From: Incurvaria masculella
Taxonomy: Eukaryota; Arthropoda; Insecta; Lepidoptera; Incurvariidae
NCBI GenBank assembly: GCA_946894095.1
Contig: OX335642.1
Span: 29,027,021 to 29,091,020, forward strand
Direction: 5' to 3'
DNA length: 64,000 nt
The position numbers were made by a program, and so were the translations under genes. Positions 38,185-53,100 of this stretch are shown here, piece by piece; positions within the stretch are counted from its first letter, which is position 1, and every line of letters starts with the position of its first letter. The notes beneath the pieces were generated by a model. It did no database searches and was not told the DNA's origin. It worked only from the letters and a program-made list of their open reading frames with translations.

Positions 38185-41100
38185 CTGGAACAAAATAGTA
38201 ATTCACTTGCAATGTTGCGGGAGAGCAAAGGAAAAAAATATGCATGGTCAAAAAGTGATCCTGTCACTAAATTCACAACTACTTTTTGTCAATGCTCCAA
38301 AAAATTTTGCAACAATTTTCCTATGTTACATAAATATCTAGCAAAGTGATAAAATTACTGACTAATATTCCACTTTCTTTATTGTTTTTTACGAACCAAA
38401 ATAAAACTGTAAACCTATATTTTTTTGCATAATGTTAATTAAAATAATATGCACTTTTAACAAAATAAATTACACTAATTCTCATCTCATATTAAACCCC
38501 ACTGCTCACCCCTATAACTGGGCATGAATGGCACCACACAGGAACTAGGCACCGTGCCAGGACCTTCGTTATATCGCACAGCTACTTTTAACTGGTGGAA
38601 AACAGGAACAGTTTTCATTGCCACTTCAACAATCGTTCATTCATTGCGATGGTACCAACCCAGTTACTACCTAGTAAGTAATAGTGGAAGGGGAACTACA
38701 GTTTTACGTGGCATCCGAACAACGAGTTCCTTATTCTGTTTATTATTACCTCTTAAGACATGCACGGGAAGAAATACAGTAGGCCCAATAGTATTATTTT
38801 TACGCCTACATAATCCAAAAAAAATGGTTCTCCAGTTGTAGTAAGCGGATAGACAGACAGTTACCTCTCGCTTACCTGAGAGTACTTACCTGTCTATTTA
38901 AATATGTTTACATAGACATACTTAATGGAAAATTATTAGATATGCCACTTGGCAACTAGGCTATGAGTTCATAGATAAGTATCACTTTGTACTTAAAATC
39001 AACAAAACTTTATGATAATTGAAATCCTTCAATGTTTATAGCAATAACAATATTTAGGTTAGAAAACGTCATCGTGACCTTCATAAATATACCTGTGGAC
39101 TAGATACCGCTATTGGAGAGTCAACTGAGTGGTTATACTTATTGCCTTCAATGACTTTAATCAATCCAAAGATGTTAAATATGGCATAGAACATGGAACG
39201 AATAAATATTTACTAGCAGGTTTTTGCGTCAGTGCAAATTTCACTCTGGTTTTATTTTATTCCGGGAGGTCACGACATATTTGGTCACGATAATGTAAAT
39301 GGCTGAATCTGGGTTCACATATTAGAGACCGACCCCCTGATGATAAATATGTTGGTCTGCCTGTGCCAAGTGGTTGCGTTATCTAGATTAGCTATATAAA
39401 ATTGATGTTGGTATGTACCTGCTAATGAATATGCTGATTGTTTAGAAACATTGATACCTATTAATCATACAACTATAACCAGTCGTTTTTTTAATTAAAT
39501 ACATAAATATACCTAAAGTTATATCTGTAACCTAAATCGCCTATAACTACGAAATGCAACCAAATATTGGTTCAGTTTTGGTATTTCTAAGCAAGTATAT
39601 CCTGATACTTTCATGCTTCGTTATTTGTAGCCATCTACCTTATCATATATATTTTTTGTTACCATAACTACTTTTTCAGGCGCCTTATCTATGTAACGCA
39701 ACCACTTGGCACAGGCAGACTGACACATTTAGCCTCAGAGGGTCGGTCTTCATCCCGTGAAACCAGTTTCAGCCATTTACGTTATCGTTACCATTTTTGT
39801 CGCGACCTCCTAGTCTATTTTTTCCGGAGCTTTTTCCATAGATTTTAATGGTACATTTTAATATTTTTCATCCAGCTTAAAAGCACAGTACTTGTTTTAT
39901 TAAAAAATATTAATTTTTTATCGAGTTATCGTTGAATTATTGAATATTTACGTGACATTTACGTTACACTTATGTTACGTCTACGGTGTCTATGGTGTGA
40001 CATAAATTTACGTCACATAACGTATAACAACCATAAAGGATAATCACTAAAGATATTCGGACTAACCTATTAATTACTGGGTAACCGACCTAATTATTTT
40101 TTACTTTCATCTCATTCTTTTATTGCCGATATAATTATAAAAAATATTTAAGGTAATTGCTAGAGCCACACCACATAAGTAGTGGGTTATCACACGTTTG
40201 GTGGAGCGCGGCCAAATATTGGTGGAAAAAAGGGGGGAGGGGGGGAAGGGAGAAACTTGTAAAAAGCAGCGTGATGGAAGTGAGGGGCAAAGGGGGTCAA
40301 ATCTCGCCCCGACCCCCATAATAAAATGGTTTACTCGGTGGTCGCGGAAGTGGGGATCAGAGGCGGTCAAATGCGATTTGTCGTTTTCGTGCTCTTTGCC
40401 ACGGGACGAGCATCAACCGCATTCGATTTTTTTTGCATATTCAAAATGTTCATTGAGTTTAAAGTCGTGGAGTAATTCCGCGGTCGCTGAAATATGGTTA
40501 GTAACAGCAGGTGCTCATGACAGTTTTTACGTTTCTAATGCTTAGATTCATAGACGTTACTTGTGTTTGGCTTGGCCTAGGCATACCTCCTGACTGTCCC
40601 GTTTGAGGTGTACATGCAAAATGTGTCAAAGTGACGTAATATTCCGGGAGGTCACGACATTTTTGGTCACGATGAGGTAAATGGCTGAATCTGGGTTCAC
40701 ATGTTAGAGACCAACCCTCTGATGCTAAATATGTCGGTCTGCCCGTGCCAAGTGGTTGCGTTATCTAGATTGGCTATCTAAGATTGATTGGAAACATTGA
40801 TGCCTATTAATTATGCAAAAATAACCAGTCGCTTTTTTAATTAAATACTTAAATATACCTTAAGGTGGCCCAACCCGCTCATCTCCCCATACAAAAGGGG
40901 AAAGAAGATCACGCCCACATTTCTTGTCAGAGATCCAAAATTTTGCTCAAAATAGCTTTATTCGATCGAACTAGATGTCTGATGACCATTGGCGTTGTAA
41001 AATTGTGTTTGGTTTCGAAGCTATAAGGTCCGAAAGTTCGAATTTTTCGCGCGTTTTATACAATAACTTTGGAGGTGGTTTACGCAATGATAAAGTAAGA

Positions 41101-44100
41101 ACATCGTAAACAGATTAGTCATTGGACATAGCTTATTTAATCAAGATTTATGATCTATTTGGTTTTTGTTAGATTTTTTACTACAGCGGTCGTGGTTTAC
41201 TTTTAGCTATAAGTCGTTTTGAAATTAAAATTTTCGTAAATCTTACCAAATCATACACTATGCACATTGTCTTTTTTGTGGACATGTTGTATCTTCCTCA
41301 TTACGGAGCCTGTCTTATTCTTTGAAAGAGAGAAGGTCCCAGAGCGCAACAGCACGGTTTTGTACCGTGCCCGCGAATGAGTTAGGCCCGCCGGGTTGGG
41401 CCGCCTTAAGTTATATCTGTATCCTAAATCGCCTGTAACTACGAAATGCAACCAAATGTTTGTTCAGTTTTTGTATTGATACTTTCATGCTTCGGTATTT
41501 GCATCCATTTACCTTATCATATATATTTTTTGTCACCATAAATAGTTTTTCAGGCGCATTATCTACGTAACGCAACCACTTGGAATAGGCAGACTGACAC
41601 ATTTAGCTTCAGAGGGTTGGTCTCTATCCCGTGATACCCGTTTCAGCCATTTAAGTTATTGTTACTATTTTTGTCGCGACCTCCTAGTCTATAAGAAAGA
41701 CTATCAGTTATGGCTATTTATCTCAGCCTATGAATCTCAGCATTAGTCGCTCACACGCCATCTATCTACACGTTTACTTCCCCATTGGCTGCCAACGGTC
41801 AGGCATGACAATGAGTACCCAGGATCGGAATAGGAGCAAAGAGTCGACGTGCCGCTATCTTATCTCGTCGAGACGGACTGCCATGACGATGACACAACTG
41901 TAGGCCTATTCTTGTTATTGCATGCTCAGGAATTAGGAAAATTTCAGTCAAACAAACACTTCCTTTTTCATCTAAGACTAAGGGAATATTAATACTAAGC
42001 CGAACAGTGATAATCTGGACATGGATGGACCATGATCACTGTGGTTAAAACGAAAGTGCCGGGTCGCCACCTTATCGTCATATCGGCCATTTTTTTTTTA
42101 ATGCGAACTGACATGGGTGGCTAATACCACACAACTACCGTTATGATATTAGCCCAATACACCACATTCCCGAAGGGATTAGGTGCCATGCCAGGACCTT
42201 CCCTTTATGAGCACGGCTACATTGAACTGGATGGAAAACACGGACAATTTTTCACTGCCGCTTCGACCATCTTTTCATCCAGTGCGATGGTACCAACCCG
42301 GGCGGGCTTAAACACTACCACCTAGTAGGGGAAGGGGACCTACAGTTTTACATGGATTCCGAACCATGGAGCAGCTCGCATTCGTGACGAAATGCACTTA
42401 TCGAACTCGGAAAGAGAAAGACAGTGGTGCATGTCGGTATTGAACCCAGGCCTCTGATATGCTAGGCCTGTCCCCGCGCCACTAGGCTACGATTCCTACA
42501 ATCGCCGCTGCGCGCGCTGCATTGGATTCTAAAAACCAGACAACTGCGAGTCGGACTCGCACACGAAGGGTTTCTTACGATGCCAAAAAACATGGTTTTT
42601 GTGAGGGCCCCCCTTACTTTTATTCTTTGTTAATAAGTTGTCAAATAGCTTTTTTCCATGGAGGTGAAGAATGTAATTTCCTCACATCCATGCTATTTTC
42701 TCGACGGAAAACCTTGAATCAAATGCTTTGACAACCGCTATAAAACTGTAAAACTATAAAACTGTGTAAAGTTTTCACCACTGAAAAATACCTGATTTCT
42801 GAGCACGGAATTCCTAGAATTTACATATTTAAAAAAACCGGCCAAGTGCGAGTCGGACTCGCACACGAAGGGTTCCGTACCATCAACACCAAAAATCACG
42901 TTTTTTGTACGGGGACCTCCTTTAATTTGTATTATTTTTTATATGTATTACGTATTAATATTATATGTATTATTTGTTGTTATAGCGGCAAAATAAATAC
43001 ACACTCTTTGAAAATTTCAGCAGTCTACCTATTACGGTTCATGAGATACAGCCCTGTGACAGACGGACGGACGGACGGACGGACGGACAGACGGACGGAC
43101 GGACGGAAGGACGGACGGACGGACGGACGGACGGACAGCGGAGGCTTAGTAATAGGGTTCCGTTTTCACCCTTTTAGGCTATGAGGCTAGTTACCTTTTC
43201 AGCACTGAAGAAGTCCAGCGGTATTTCGCAGCGCTCAGTGTAGTTCCGACACTCTAGCAGCGCTCTCCTCACATCGTACATCGTCTTCTGGAGGTCGAAG
43301 CGAACTCGGATGAAGTTCTCCTGGACCTCGTTCTCGGAGTTGAACACGAAGAAGTAGTAGCCATTGGCTGGTACCCTGGTGTGGGAATAAACAGGTAGAA
43401 TAAGATAGGGGCGCGATTGCACGTGGTCTATTGTAAAGTTTTAATTGAAGATGCCGTACACTTTATTGTTCTAAATCGATGTAATGATGTAAATGATGTA
43501 GAGACTAATCGGGTTCCTCCTCTGGTTATAACCATTGAATAAAATATCGAAGCTGCAATAAACATTTTCCGTGTATTCAGTCAACAGCACTACCGTTCTT
43601 GTGGCTCATTAAAACAGTGATTAAACATGAAATATTGTTTTCTAAATGGAATCGTTTACGTTTTACCTATTTTCGACATGTACAAAAATAATAAAAATAA
43701 CATTATTTATTAGTAGGTACCTTCGTTCGCTCAATCGGTTTTCTTTTGGCACAGCCTCTACAAGTCTCTATAGCTTAAATTGGGTTAAGCGGGGCATATG
43801 GCGTGAGCCAGGCCTTAACGTAAGAAGTGTTCTACGATACCCATGGGCTTCCCAACTTACACGGGGGCTGCGAAAACCATGCCAGCCGGCCTGGTGCTTG
43901 TTTACTTCTTCACATCATGATTGAAGAACCGCAGATTGTACTTTGGGGGAAAATCCTCGGCTCTTCCATAGTTTACCGATCCTAAAGATGGAGGATCTAG
44001 AGAATCTTTCGGCTCTTATTTTAGGATTTTCGACAGCAAATAGGCGCATTCCCTGCCTGTTCCGTGTTGAGCAACCGTAGAAAGTGCACTAAGGAATTGC

Positions 44101-47100
44101 ATAATGCAGATCCAAAGTGTCAGCCTCAGTGGCCCAGTGGCGCGACACTTCGGCGATCGCTCTCCGAAGTTAAGCAACGCTGGGTCCGGTCTGGTCTTGT
44201 GACCATTAGACCGTTGAGAGAGGCTGGCCGTGGTTCGGATTCCACGTTAAACTGTAGGTCCTTCCTTACTTACTAGGTGGTAGGGTTAATCCCGCCCGGG
44301 TTGGCACCATCGCATTGAATGAACGATGGTCGAAGCGGCAATGAAAATTGTCCGTGTTTTCCATCCAGTTCAATGTAGCCGAGCAATATAAGGAAGGTCC
44401 TGGCATGGCACCTAGTTCCCATGTGGTGTGTTGGGCTAATACCATGACAGAAGGTGTGGTATTAGCCATCATGTCCAGTCTCATAAAAAAAAATATCTCC
44501 ATGTTATAGACGATTTATCTCATTTGCAGCGGTACAGGTATAAACGTGTGGTAAAACGTTCACTCACGTATAGGTGATAGCGTTATGCAGCGCCGCTGTC
44601 CCATGAGCCTCGTCCGACCCCCCCTTGACGCACATCGGGTGCGGGGTCAAGGGGAGGTTCAGGATGAGTCCCTCGCACTCCAGGAGCGCCTCCTCGCTCG
44701 ACGAGAAGGACGACCAGAACTCGGAGTTGCTCATGTCGTTGGCGGTGGTCTCGTTCACGACCTGGTGGTCTTCGGCGTAACCGTCGGGCTCTAGACCCTG
44801 GGAGTTTATAAGAAAAACAGCTTAGCGACTCGTAACCTAGTTGCGCGAGGACTTGCCTAGCATACCAGAGGTCTGGGTTCAAATCCTCACGCCGTTCATG
44901 CACCACATTATTTCTCTTTCTAAGTTGGATATGTATATGGATATGTGCATTTCGTTACGAATGCGAGCTGCTCCATGGTTCGGAATCCATGTGAAACTTG
45001 GTCCTTTTAATCCTTCTACTACTAGGTGGTAGGGTTTAAGCCCGCCCGGGTTGGTACCATCGCATTGGATGAAAAGATGGTCGAAGCGGCAATGAAAAAT
45101 TGTCAGTGTTTGCCATCCAGTTCAATGGAGCCGTGCTGATAAAGGAAATATCCTGGCATGGCACCTAATTCCTTCGGGAATGTGGTGTATTGGGCTAATA
45201 TCATAACGGTAGTTGTGTGGTATTAGCCATCCATGTCAGGTTGCAACAAAAAAAATGTAGATTATGTATTAAAAAAATATGGAAATGTGGTTTGATCGTA
45301 CCGTATGGCGCTCTCTCGTATGGATCTCTGCTCTGCCTAAATATCCGGGAAAGAAGATGATGGTATGTACGTATTTATTTTTAAGATCCGGCACTTTGTA
45401 AACTAAAATTATAATTTAATATAATTTAATTAGAGAGTGCGTCCGCTTTCGATTTCTTGGATTTAGAAAAAAAAACTAATTGAAAAGTCTAAAAACGCGA
45501 GCCTACTAGCTACCTAGATCTACATGAAACATACAATAAAAAACTAAATTTCGAATGTGATTATTGTTTTTATCATAGCGAATGCTACAATTTTGTTAAA
45601 ACCTCCCACGTATACCAACCTCTTCGAGAGCTGAGTTTCTTTCCTCGTCGTCATCATTGAGCGACTTTTGGAACGCCTGCTTTATGAGAAGTTCTCTCTT
45701 TACTCTCGCCTGCTCGTTCGCTGCTCGCCTCTTTCCTAGAAAAACAGCAAAAAAAATATGAAAGATTTTCCTCAATATTTTTTTCCGAATCTGGTCTTTC
45801 CCGTCGATTTTAACGTAGTCACGTGATCAGCGTTGACTATCTTTTAATAGTCGTCAATGTTAAAGAAGGCTTTTACAGGACAGAGGCCATATATTATGCG
45901 TCCCAGTAGATAATTAGAGGCTAACGGGAGAAGTCCGATTGCGTTGATGATTGCGACGACATTACCATTTTCCCACCATTTTTACGGTAAGCAGCGATAT
46001 ATTTTCCATTATTTTTGATTTTTTTTCTGATGCAGCATTGGCTGAATTAGGCATCGAATTTGCGACTTTCTACTTTTCAATATAAGTTAAAATATAATAT
46101 CAAAGCATTACTAGAAATGTATGTACTCACTTCTCTGCTCATCCTTTCTCGTTTCTTCGTCGATCGCTTCGACTAGTATTTTCCTTAGATCGTTTAGCTT
46201 TATTTCTGCTTCCGCTTCACTCAATTCTTCTTTCAGTTCAGACCTCACCGTGGTTATTCTAGCCTTAAATAAAGATACAACAATTCTAAACACTTCACTT
46301 AGTAAATCACAGTTTTCATATAAATTAAAACTCTTTTAAAATTCTTTACCGTAAAACGCAATCGATATTCAGCGGCTTCATGTGTATTCAGTAATACATA
46401 TATTGTTTATTGGGCTGCCCACGAATAGCTAATATCAAACTTCCGTACTTTCTTATTAAGTTTTTTTTAGTCTCTATTTTATACTTTATTTTAGCACGAC
46501 TGGTAATGCACTAGATGGAAATACGGGCAAATTTACATGGTCTCTGCGATCATATTTGGTTTATGGCCATGAATGAAAAAGCCATATTTTTGCAATGGTG
46601 GCCAAATAATGGGCGGGATTAACCATAGTAAGAAGGCTTACAACGAAGTAATTATTAGTCTTTGCTTACAATCTCCTAAGTAGAGAAGCGGGCCTACAGT
46701 TTTCAGAACTAATCAATTATAAAATACACTTTTCCAAATGTATATGAAATAAACCATTATACACTTCCGGTATCGATCCTGTCCTGTGTCTTAAACATAA
46801 ATGACCCAAATTCCATTAGCCCACGAGCTTCCTAAACTTATATATAGATAAGAACACACATAGTTAGATTGTCTTCGACATTGCAGTTACTGTTACCTAT
46901 TATTAAAATTACTGCAAGAATCCAAAAAACCTTTTTTAGGTTTACCTGTTTTTCATCCTGGGGCTCGGCGTCCGTCACGTTGCGTCTTCTAGAATGAGTT
47001 TTATTCGACAGCCTTTCGAGCACCCTTCGTCCTTTCTCACCCAATCCCTCCAATTGACTTAGGACATCTTCGTACACTTCAGCCGAGGTGGGCGTTCTAT

Positions 47101-50100
47101 CATCTTCTTCGTCCACACTCAAATAAGTGCCTTCTTTAACACCGGTGAAACCCAAAGTTTTTCTTTCTTCTGAAATCTGTAATATAGATCCGTTTAAAAT
47201 CATACCGATTTATCAAATACTTTTCAATAATTTTAGAATACCCTGTTGTGGTCAGTGTATGAATACCATACTAACGTAAGCCTTTAGAATAAAAATTTGA
47301 GGTATTGTTTTCCGTGGGAGTGTATCTTTGTATAAAATAGGTTTACCTATATCATTTATAGCCCGGTCAAATACTGTCATAAAGAAAGATACGAATGCAT
47401 TTAAGATTAAGCGAAAATATACGACATTGTAACGAAATTAATCGAATTAGATAATAATTGCGTACACATGGTTTTATGAGAATAGCAAAGAGCTCTCTTA
47501 AGTAGATCATTATGAATAAAAAAATGAACTCGATATGGATATAATTTACTTTAGTTATAATTCTAACATTGCTACCATTTCTAAAATATATTTGAAATAA
47601 TGAGCTAATAAATGCATTGTTTGTTTGTTCAACTTATAGTGGGCACCGTTATGTATGCATCATTTTGTTATATAGCATTGCTACCTACCCTAAAATTAAC
47701 TTAAGTAAAATACCATATTACCATTATTATAAACATAGGACTTTCCACATTGTCATTGTACAAGAGAGCTGCAGATGAAAAGAATTATCACGTTGTAGAA
47801 TTACGTTTATCATGATAAAATAAGATAGCCAAAAGTCAGTTGTAAATAGCTTTATGAAAATAATCTGACACCGACAAAGTTATGTTCAAACGTTGTGAAA
47901 GAAGACTTTTTAGGAAAACCGCACTTAAATCTATTACAAAGCCGGTACTATATGTAATAGCAATACGAATGAAAAGAAAATGCATAAACCTAAAATATAT
48001 ATCAAGACGGATAAATGTTCACAATATTCTAGAAGTATATATAAAAACATTCCATATCTTCACAGAAAGCATAAACTGTGTCACGGAGAGGCGAAGATTA
48101 GATCTTGAAATTCAAAGGTCATAAGATAAAGATGATCACACATTCGAGCAATTGGATGCATTATCAGTTAATGTTAATAAGAAAGAGCTACTAATATTGA
48201 GGGAAAATAAATCCAAGTCCTCATATATTTTGAAGTTAGGTGTTTTTTATGGACAGTTGAAATTCCTTTTCAGAAATTAATTTCCTTTAAGTCGTTCAAG
48301 AAATGTTCAGTTTGTGACAAACTATTGTTAATTTTCTCAAGCTTCTTTTGGTCACAGGGTACGTATAACTATCCTACTAATATTATAAAGGGGAAAGTTT
48401 GTAATAATGGATGGATGGATGGATGGATGGATGGATGGATGGATGTTTGTTACTCTTTCACGTAAAAACTACTGAATGGATTGTAATGAAACTTTACAAT
48501 AATATAGCTTATACATCAGAATAACACATAGGCTACAATTCATAAAGATATAGTGCCCATGGGCTTAAGAACTTTCACGGGACTGCGAAAACGATGCCGG
48601 TAGCGCTACTTCACAGCAAGGGGAGAGGAGCCGGGCGGCGGGGGCGGGGCGGGCGGTGCGACGCGCGGCGGCTGAGGGGGGGGGGGGAAGAAATGGACGA
48701 CGGAATGGGAAGACGCGCGACTTTTCAAGGCACTAGGGATTTGTTAAGCCAAAGATTAGTTATTGGCAGTTTTTGTTTCATTTTGTTCATTTGTTTCATT
48801 CACCAAGATACTTAATTTTTATTTAAATTATTATAGGCTGTAGGTAGGTAAGTAATTGGTCCTTTTTTGGTTGTTTTGGTTCATTTATTTTAACGTGAAT
48901 AACATAACAGCAATAATAATATAAAATCTATACTAATAATAAATCTGTAAGGGTTGTTCATGGAGTACGTTGCTTTGTTTTATAAGATATTACGTTTGTA
49001 GACTTTCTTTATGATACTTAAACTAAATTGACGATTTTTAGAAATAATTTCTGTATGTATGTATGTATGTATGTTCCTCCATAACTCTTAAACCAATTAT
49101 CCGAATGAGATGAAACTTAGTACACGTATATTTAACTACCCGGGAATTAGAATAGGCTAAATATAATTCAGTTTTGCTTACACTAAGATGTGGCTGTCAT
49201 ACAAACTGCAATGCTCTGCACGGCTCGGCGGGAGGGCGGCAGCTGGAGGGGGGGAGCGACGGGGAGGTTACTTTTACTAATTGTACCGAAGTACGGCTTC
49301 GTATTTCCCGCAACTTTAGGCCTACTTGGCATCACGCTATATCGCCGAGGTGCGACCAATAGAATAAAATCCTTGAGAACCAGTTACTCGATTTAGATGC
49401 GGATTGTATATACATCGGATTGTAGGCTACACAATATAACGCTTCATTACCAGAAGGGTGAGTAGGGAGTGTTAAATTCTTATAACTTGCGAACCACTTA
49501 CCCGATTTATGTGCGTATTTTATCAATGCATAGCATCTCTGGGAGCAGTCAGGTTCGAGATGGGTTACTGTTTTCGATGTTGAGCCTGGCTGTGGGTTGA
49601 AGTCCACGCAAAACTTACCTACGTAAGCAATGCAGCAGTGCAAGTGCAGAAAGGCGGCAAATGCTTTTTTTTTAAATAGCCACCAAATATCAACGAAGCT
49701 CTAAATGGGAATTATTGGATGTTTCTCATTGAATCATGCTATTTCGGCTCGAACGATCTTGATTAAATTTTGTAGATGGATACATTGTCCTGGACCAGTT
49801 TGACCATATTTTGGATCAGTCATGTTGGCTACTTTTTATCCATGAAATAATTTAGCCGACACTAACCCGAGCGGAGCCGGGTACCGCAGCTAGTACAAAA
49901 TAATTATAAACTTGAAACTTATGACAGTTTTTAATCTTAATAATTGGTGGCAATGCCAATTATAAATATATGTTAATATCATGTCCGTATGAACCCTCAC
50001 AATTTAAATAAACCCTTTGTTATTGTTAGTGTATATTAAAGAAATTAATTATTATTTTTAGTTTTCTTATTCACATCATCTAAAAAGCATACTATCTAAT

Positions 50101-53100
50101 TATAGATCTTATGCTTTTTGGATGCTAGTTCATTGAACGTTTGGTACGCTCTTGATTTTTGGATGATTTAAAACAGGTTGCATTACATTCTAAATTGTTA
50201 TAATAAAGTACATTCTTAAGATCCAAAAAGCACAGGGTCAAATTGGACATTATTCTTTTAGGATTTTTACTTTTTTTTATAAAAAAACCGGTATGGGTGG
50301 CTATGCTGAGGACCAAAGGTGCTCAGAAAAGCCAAATACATTCACCTCGCCTAGCTACCATGGAGTAACTCGCATTCGTGACGAAATGCATTTATCTAAC
50401 TCAGAATGAGAAAGAAAGTGGTGCACGAACGGGGCGAGGATTTGAACCCAGACCTCTGGTATGCTAGTCTAGTCCCCGCGCCACTAGGCTACGAGCTGAA
50501 GGATTTTGGCCTTAGACTCAATACAACGCCGAAATCCCACGTCTTTTGAGATGTTACATAGCCCAGTAGGTCCAGGTGCTCCGATGCAGGTACTACGTTG
50601 CCTGGAACACTTGTTAGGATTTGAAAGGGTTCTGACTTGGCAGACAAAATAGTAGTTGGCTACTTTCCCGAGAACAGTGTCCACCTTATTTACCACAGAA
50701 CGTTGCGCCTAGCTGGGCTGTGCATGTCTGCTCCTCCAATCGTTCACATACCCCTCAAGGTCCGTGCTGTCATTAGCGTAACTATGAATCATGTCTAGGG
50801 ACAGTAAATCGTTGATGAAAATTAAAAAAAATGCGTTGGTGACAGCACGGAGCCCTGCGGGACACCAGCCCCAATCGGGAAGTCGTCCGATTTCGCACCA
50901 TCGCAACATATACGGAGCGACCCGACAGGAAGCTGGTGATCCAAGAGCAAAACTTGAGTGGAATTACTAGACGGGACTACTAGGCCCCGGTCCTAACACG
51001 GTCAAAGGTTTTGGAGATTGGACATCAGCCACAGCCAGCGACTGCTCAAAATTGCTGCTCTTTCGGCTCATATGTGCGTAACGATACGTTAGAAGATCTC
51101 CTGTTGACCGTTCCTTTCGAAAACCGTACTGCTTGTCTTCCAAGAGTTCATTCCCTTCTAAGTACGCTAGGAGTTAAAAGTTTATGGCGCCCCATAACTT
51201 TACACAAAAGAGAAGTTTTTTTGAAGAAGAAGTGTTTACAATACATACTTTTGGTTGTTCTGGATCATGGATCATGTACTTTTTGGACTTATGTTTCAAA
51301 GGATACCCTGGATAACCATCCATTTCACGTCAGATGAAATATTCGCTTGGTAAATATTAAACATCAAATACATATGATAAAACAGTATCACTTTAAAGTC
51401 ATTAAAATTTGGTTTCGGTATCTGTTGACATAATGATAGCTAGCGTGGTGAGGCAGATATTTGCAGATATAATATTATTTCGCTAAGTTGATGGGGCATA
51501 CCTAGTTATGTTGACAGTTTGATAAAAGTGTTAGAATTGAGAAAACAAAACTCAATGATATTACATTGTTAAAATTTAATGTGATTTAAAGTGTAAGTAC
51601 ATATTATTATTACGTCGCAAGAGAAATGTTTTATGTTGAATAGTTTATTTGCAACTATTCATCAACTTTAATAATAAACAATGGTTCTAGACATGATGAA
51701 AAATATATACTTAGATATCTACTTTGTACCTTTTGTACATTTAGCAAATACATAATCAGACAGTAGACAGACAAATCAAAACACTACAATCCTACAATTT
51801 ACACCAACCAAGTCACAATACTTCTTAGAAAAGAAGAGAACTTCTTTGAAGAAAAGTATCAAGTACAATGCGTTTGTGTATTTTTAAAATATAGGGATAA
51901 TCACATTTAAAATTAATTTACTCACAGAAGCAAGTGGCTTAGCAGAATCTTGAGTTTGATTATCAACTTTATCGTCACCAGCAACTATTGTGTAATTTGT
52001 ATGTACATCACCATCGGCTTTATCAGTTCCGTTATATTGATTGATAAGAAAATTATCCATGTTTCTCTCCTGAAACGTAGTGTTACCGTCTAAGTCTGTT
52101 GGAGAAAATACATGTACTTCGTTAAACATTCTTAATTTATTGATGAAAATGTTAAGGGGCATGGAATGATCGTACCAATAACTACATTCTCTTAGTTTTT
52201 GGGAAATAATAAGCTGATCATCTAACTGTAACCAGAGATAATTAAATGCCACCTTAGCAAATGCAATAAAACAGGTATTGACCCATTAATACAATGATGA
52301 ATACAATTAGTTACAGGCAACAATCTAAAAGTATGCCAAATGTTTTTAATTCCAGCTAAAATTTAAGAAAGTGAAAAAGTTGATTATTTGTAAGTACTAC
52401 AAATATCACGAAGTTACTACTAGCTAGACAAACATTTTAATTAAAATCCGAAAGTACATTTGAAATCCAGTTTTTTTTTAATAATTAGAACGATATTCTT
52501 TCATTTAAAAGCTTTGTTTTTAAAGTAGCACAAGTAGCAGACCCTGCCATCTAAGCTGGACGAGAATGGTTCAGTCACACCACTGTCATCTGCTATCTCG
52601 TCATATTTAGGATGAAACTTGGTCGAGCCCCAATTTTCCCTTAATTCGAGCACAACTATATTTAACTGGATAAAAAAACTAGATAAAAGTTTTTTTTCAC
52701 TGGCATTTGTCCCATTTTCAATCTAAATAGCTTTAGATGATCTTGTATCAAACATCTGAGGCTCGAACCACCTCTTTCATTATTAGAGAAGGAGGATTAA
52801 TATGTGAGTAAAATTTGTCTTGGGCATGCGAATTTCAATCTCTAAAAATAAATAATTAATCGACTAGTGGCGTACTCACTTACCGTTGAAAGAGATCCAC
52901 CGTCTCTCATCTCTGTCGACATTAGTATCCCGGTGACGGTGTAGTGCAGGAAGAGACATAAGGTGAGCTGGGGGTACATAGTTTAAGTCCTCTTCGTCTT
53001 CTTTCGTATCCTTTGACTCCTGCATCCCCCCAGCTCGTCTCTTTGCATGCAGACGTTCAAGAATTTGGCGAAGCTCCTGTGTGCATCGAGTACGATCTTT

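Noticed and set aside
37834..38349. Plus open frame of 171 codons with internal repeat
   Set aside because: Antisense to the APD-like terminal exon and its tandem copy, which explains the repeat.
43062..43138. CRISPR-like regular array
   Set aside because: Simple tetranucleotide microsatellite in a eukaryotic genome; no spacers.
44583..44906. Minus frame of 107 codons, Arg/Pro-rich
   Set aside because: Out-of-frame shadow of the CpG-rich APD-like exon.
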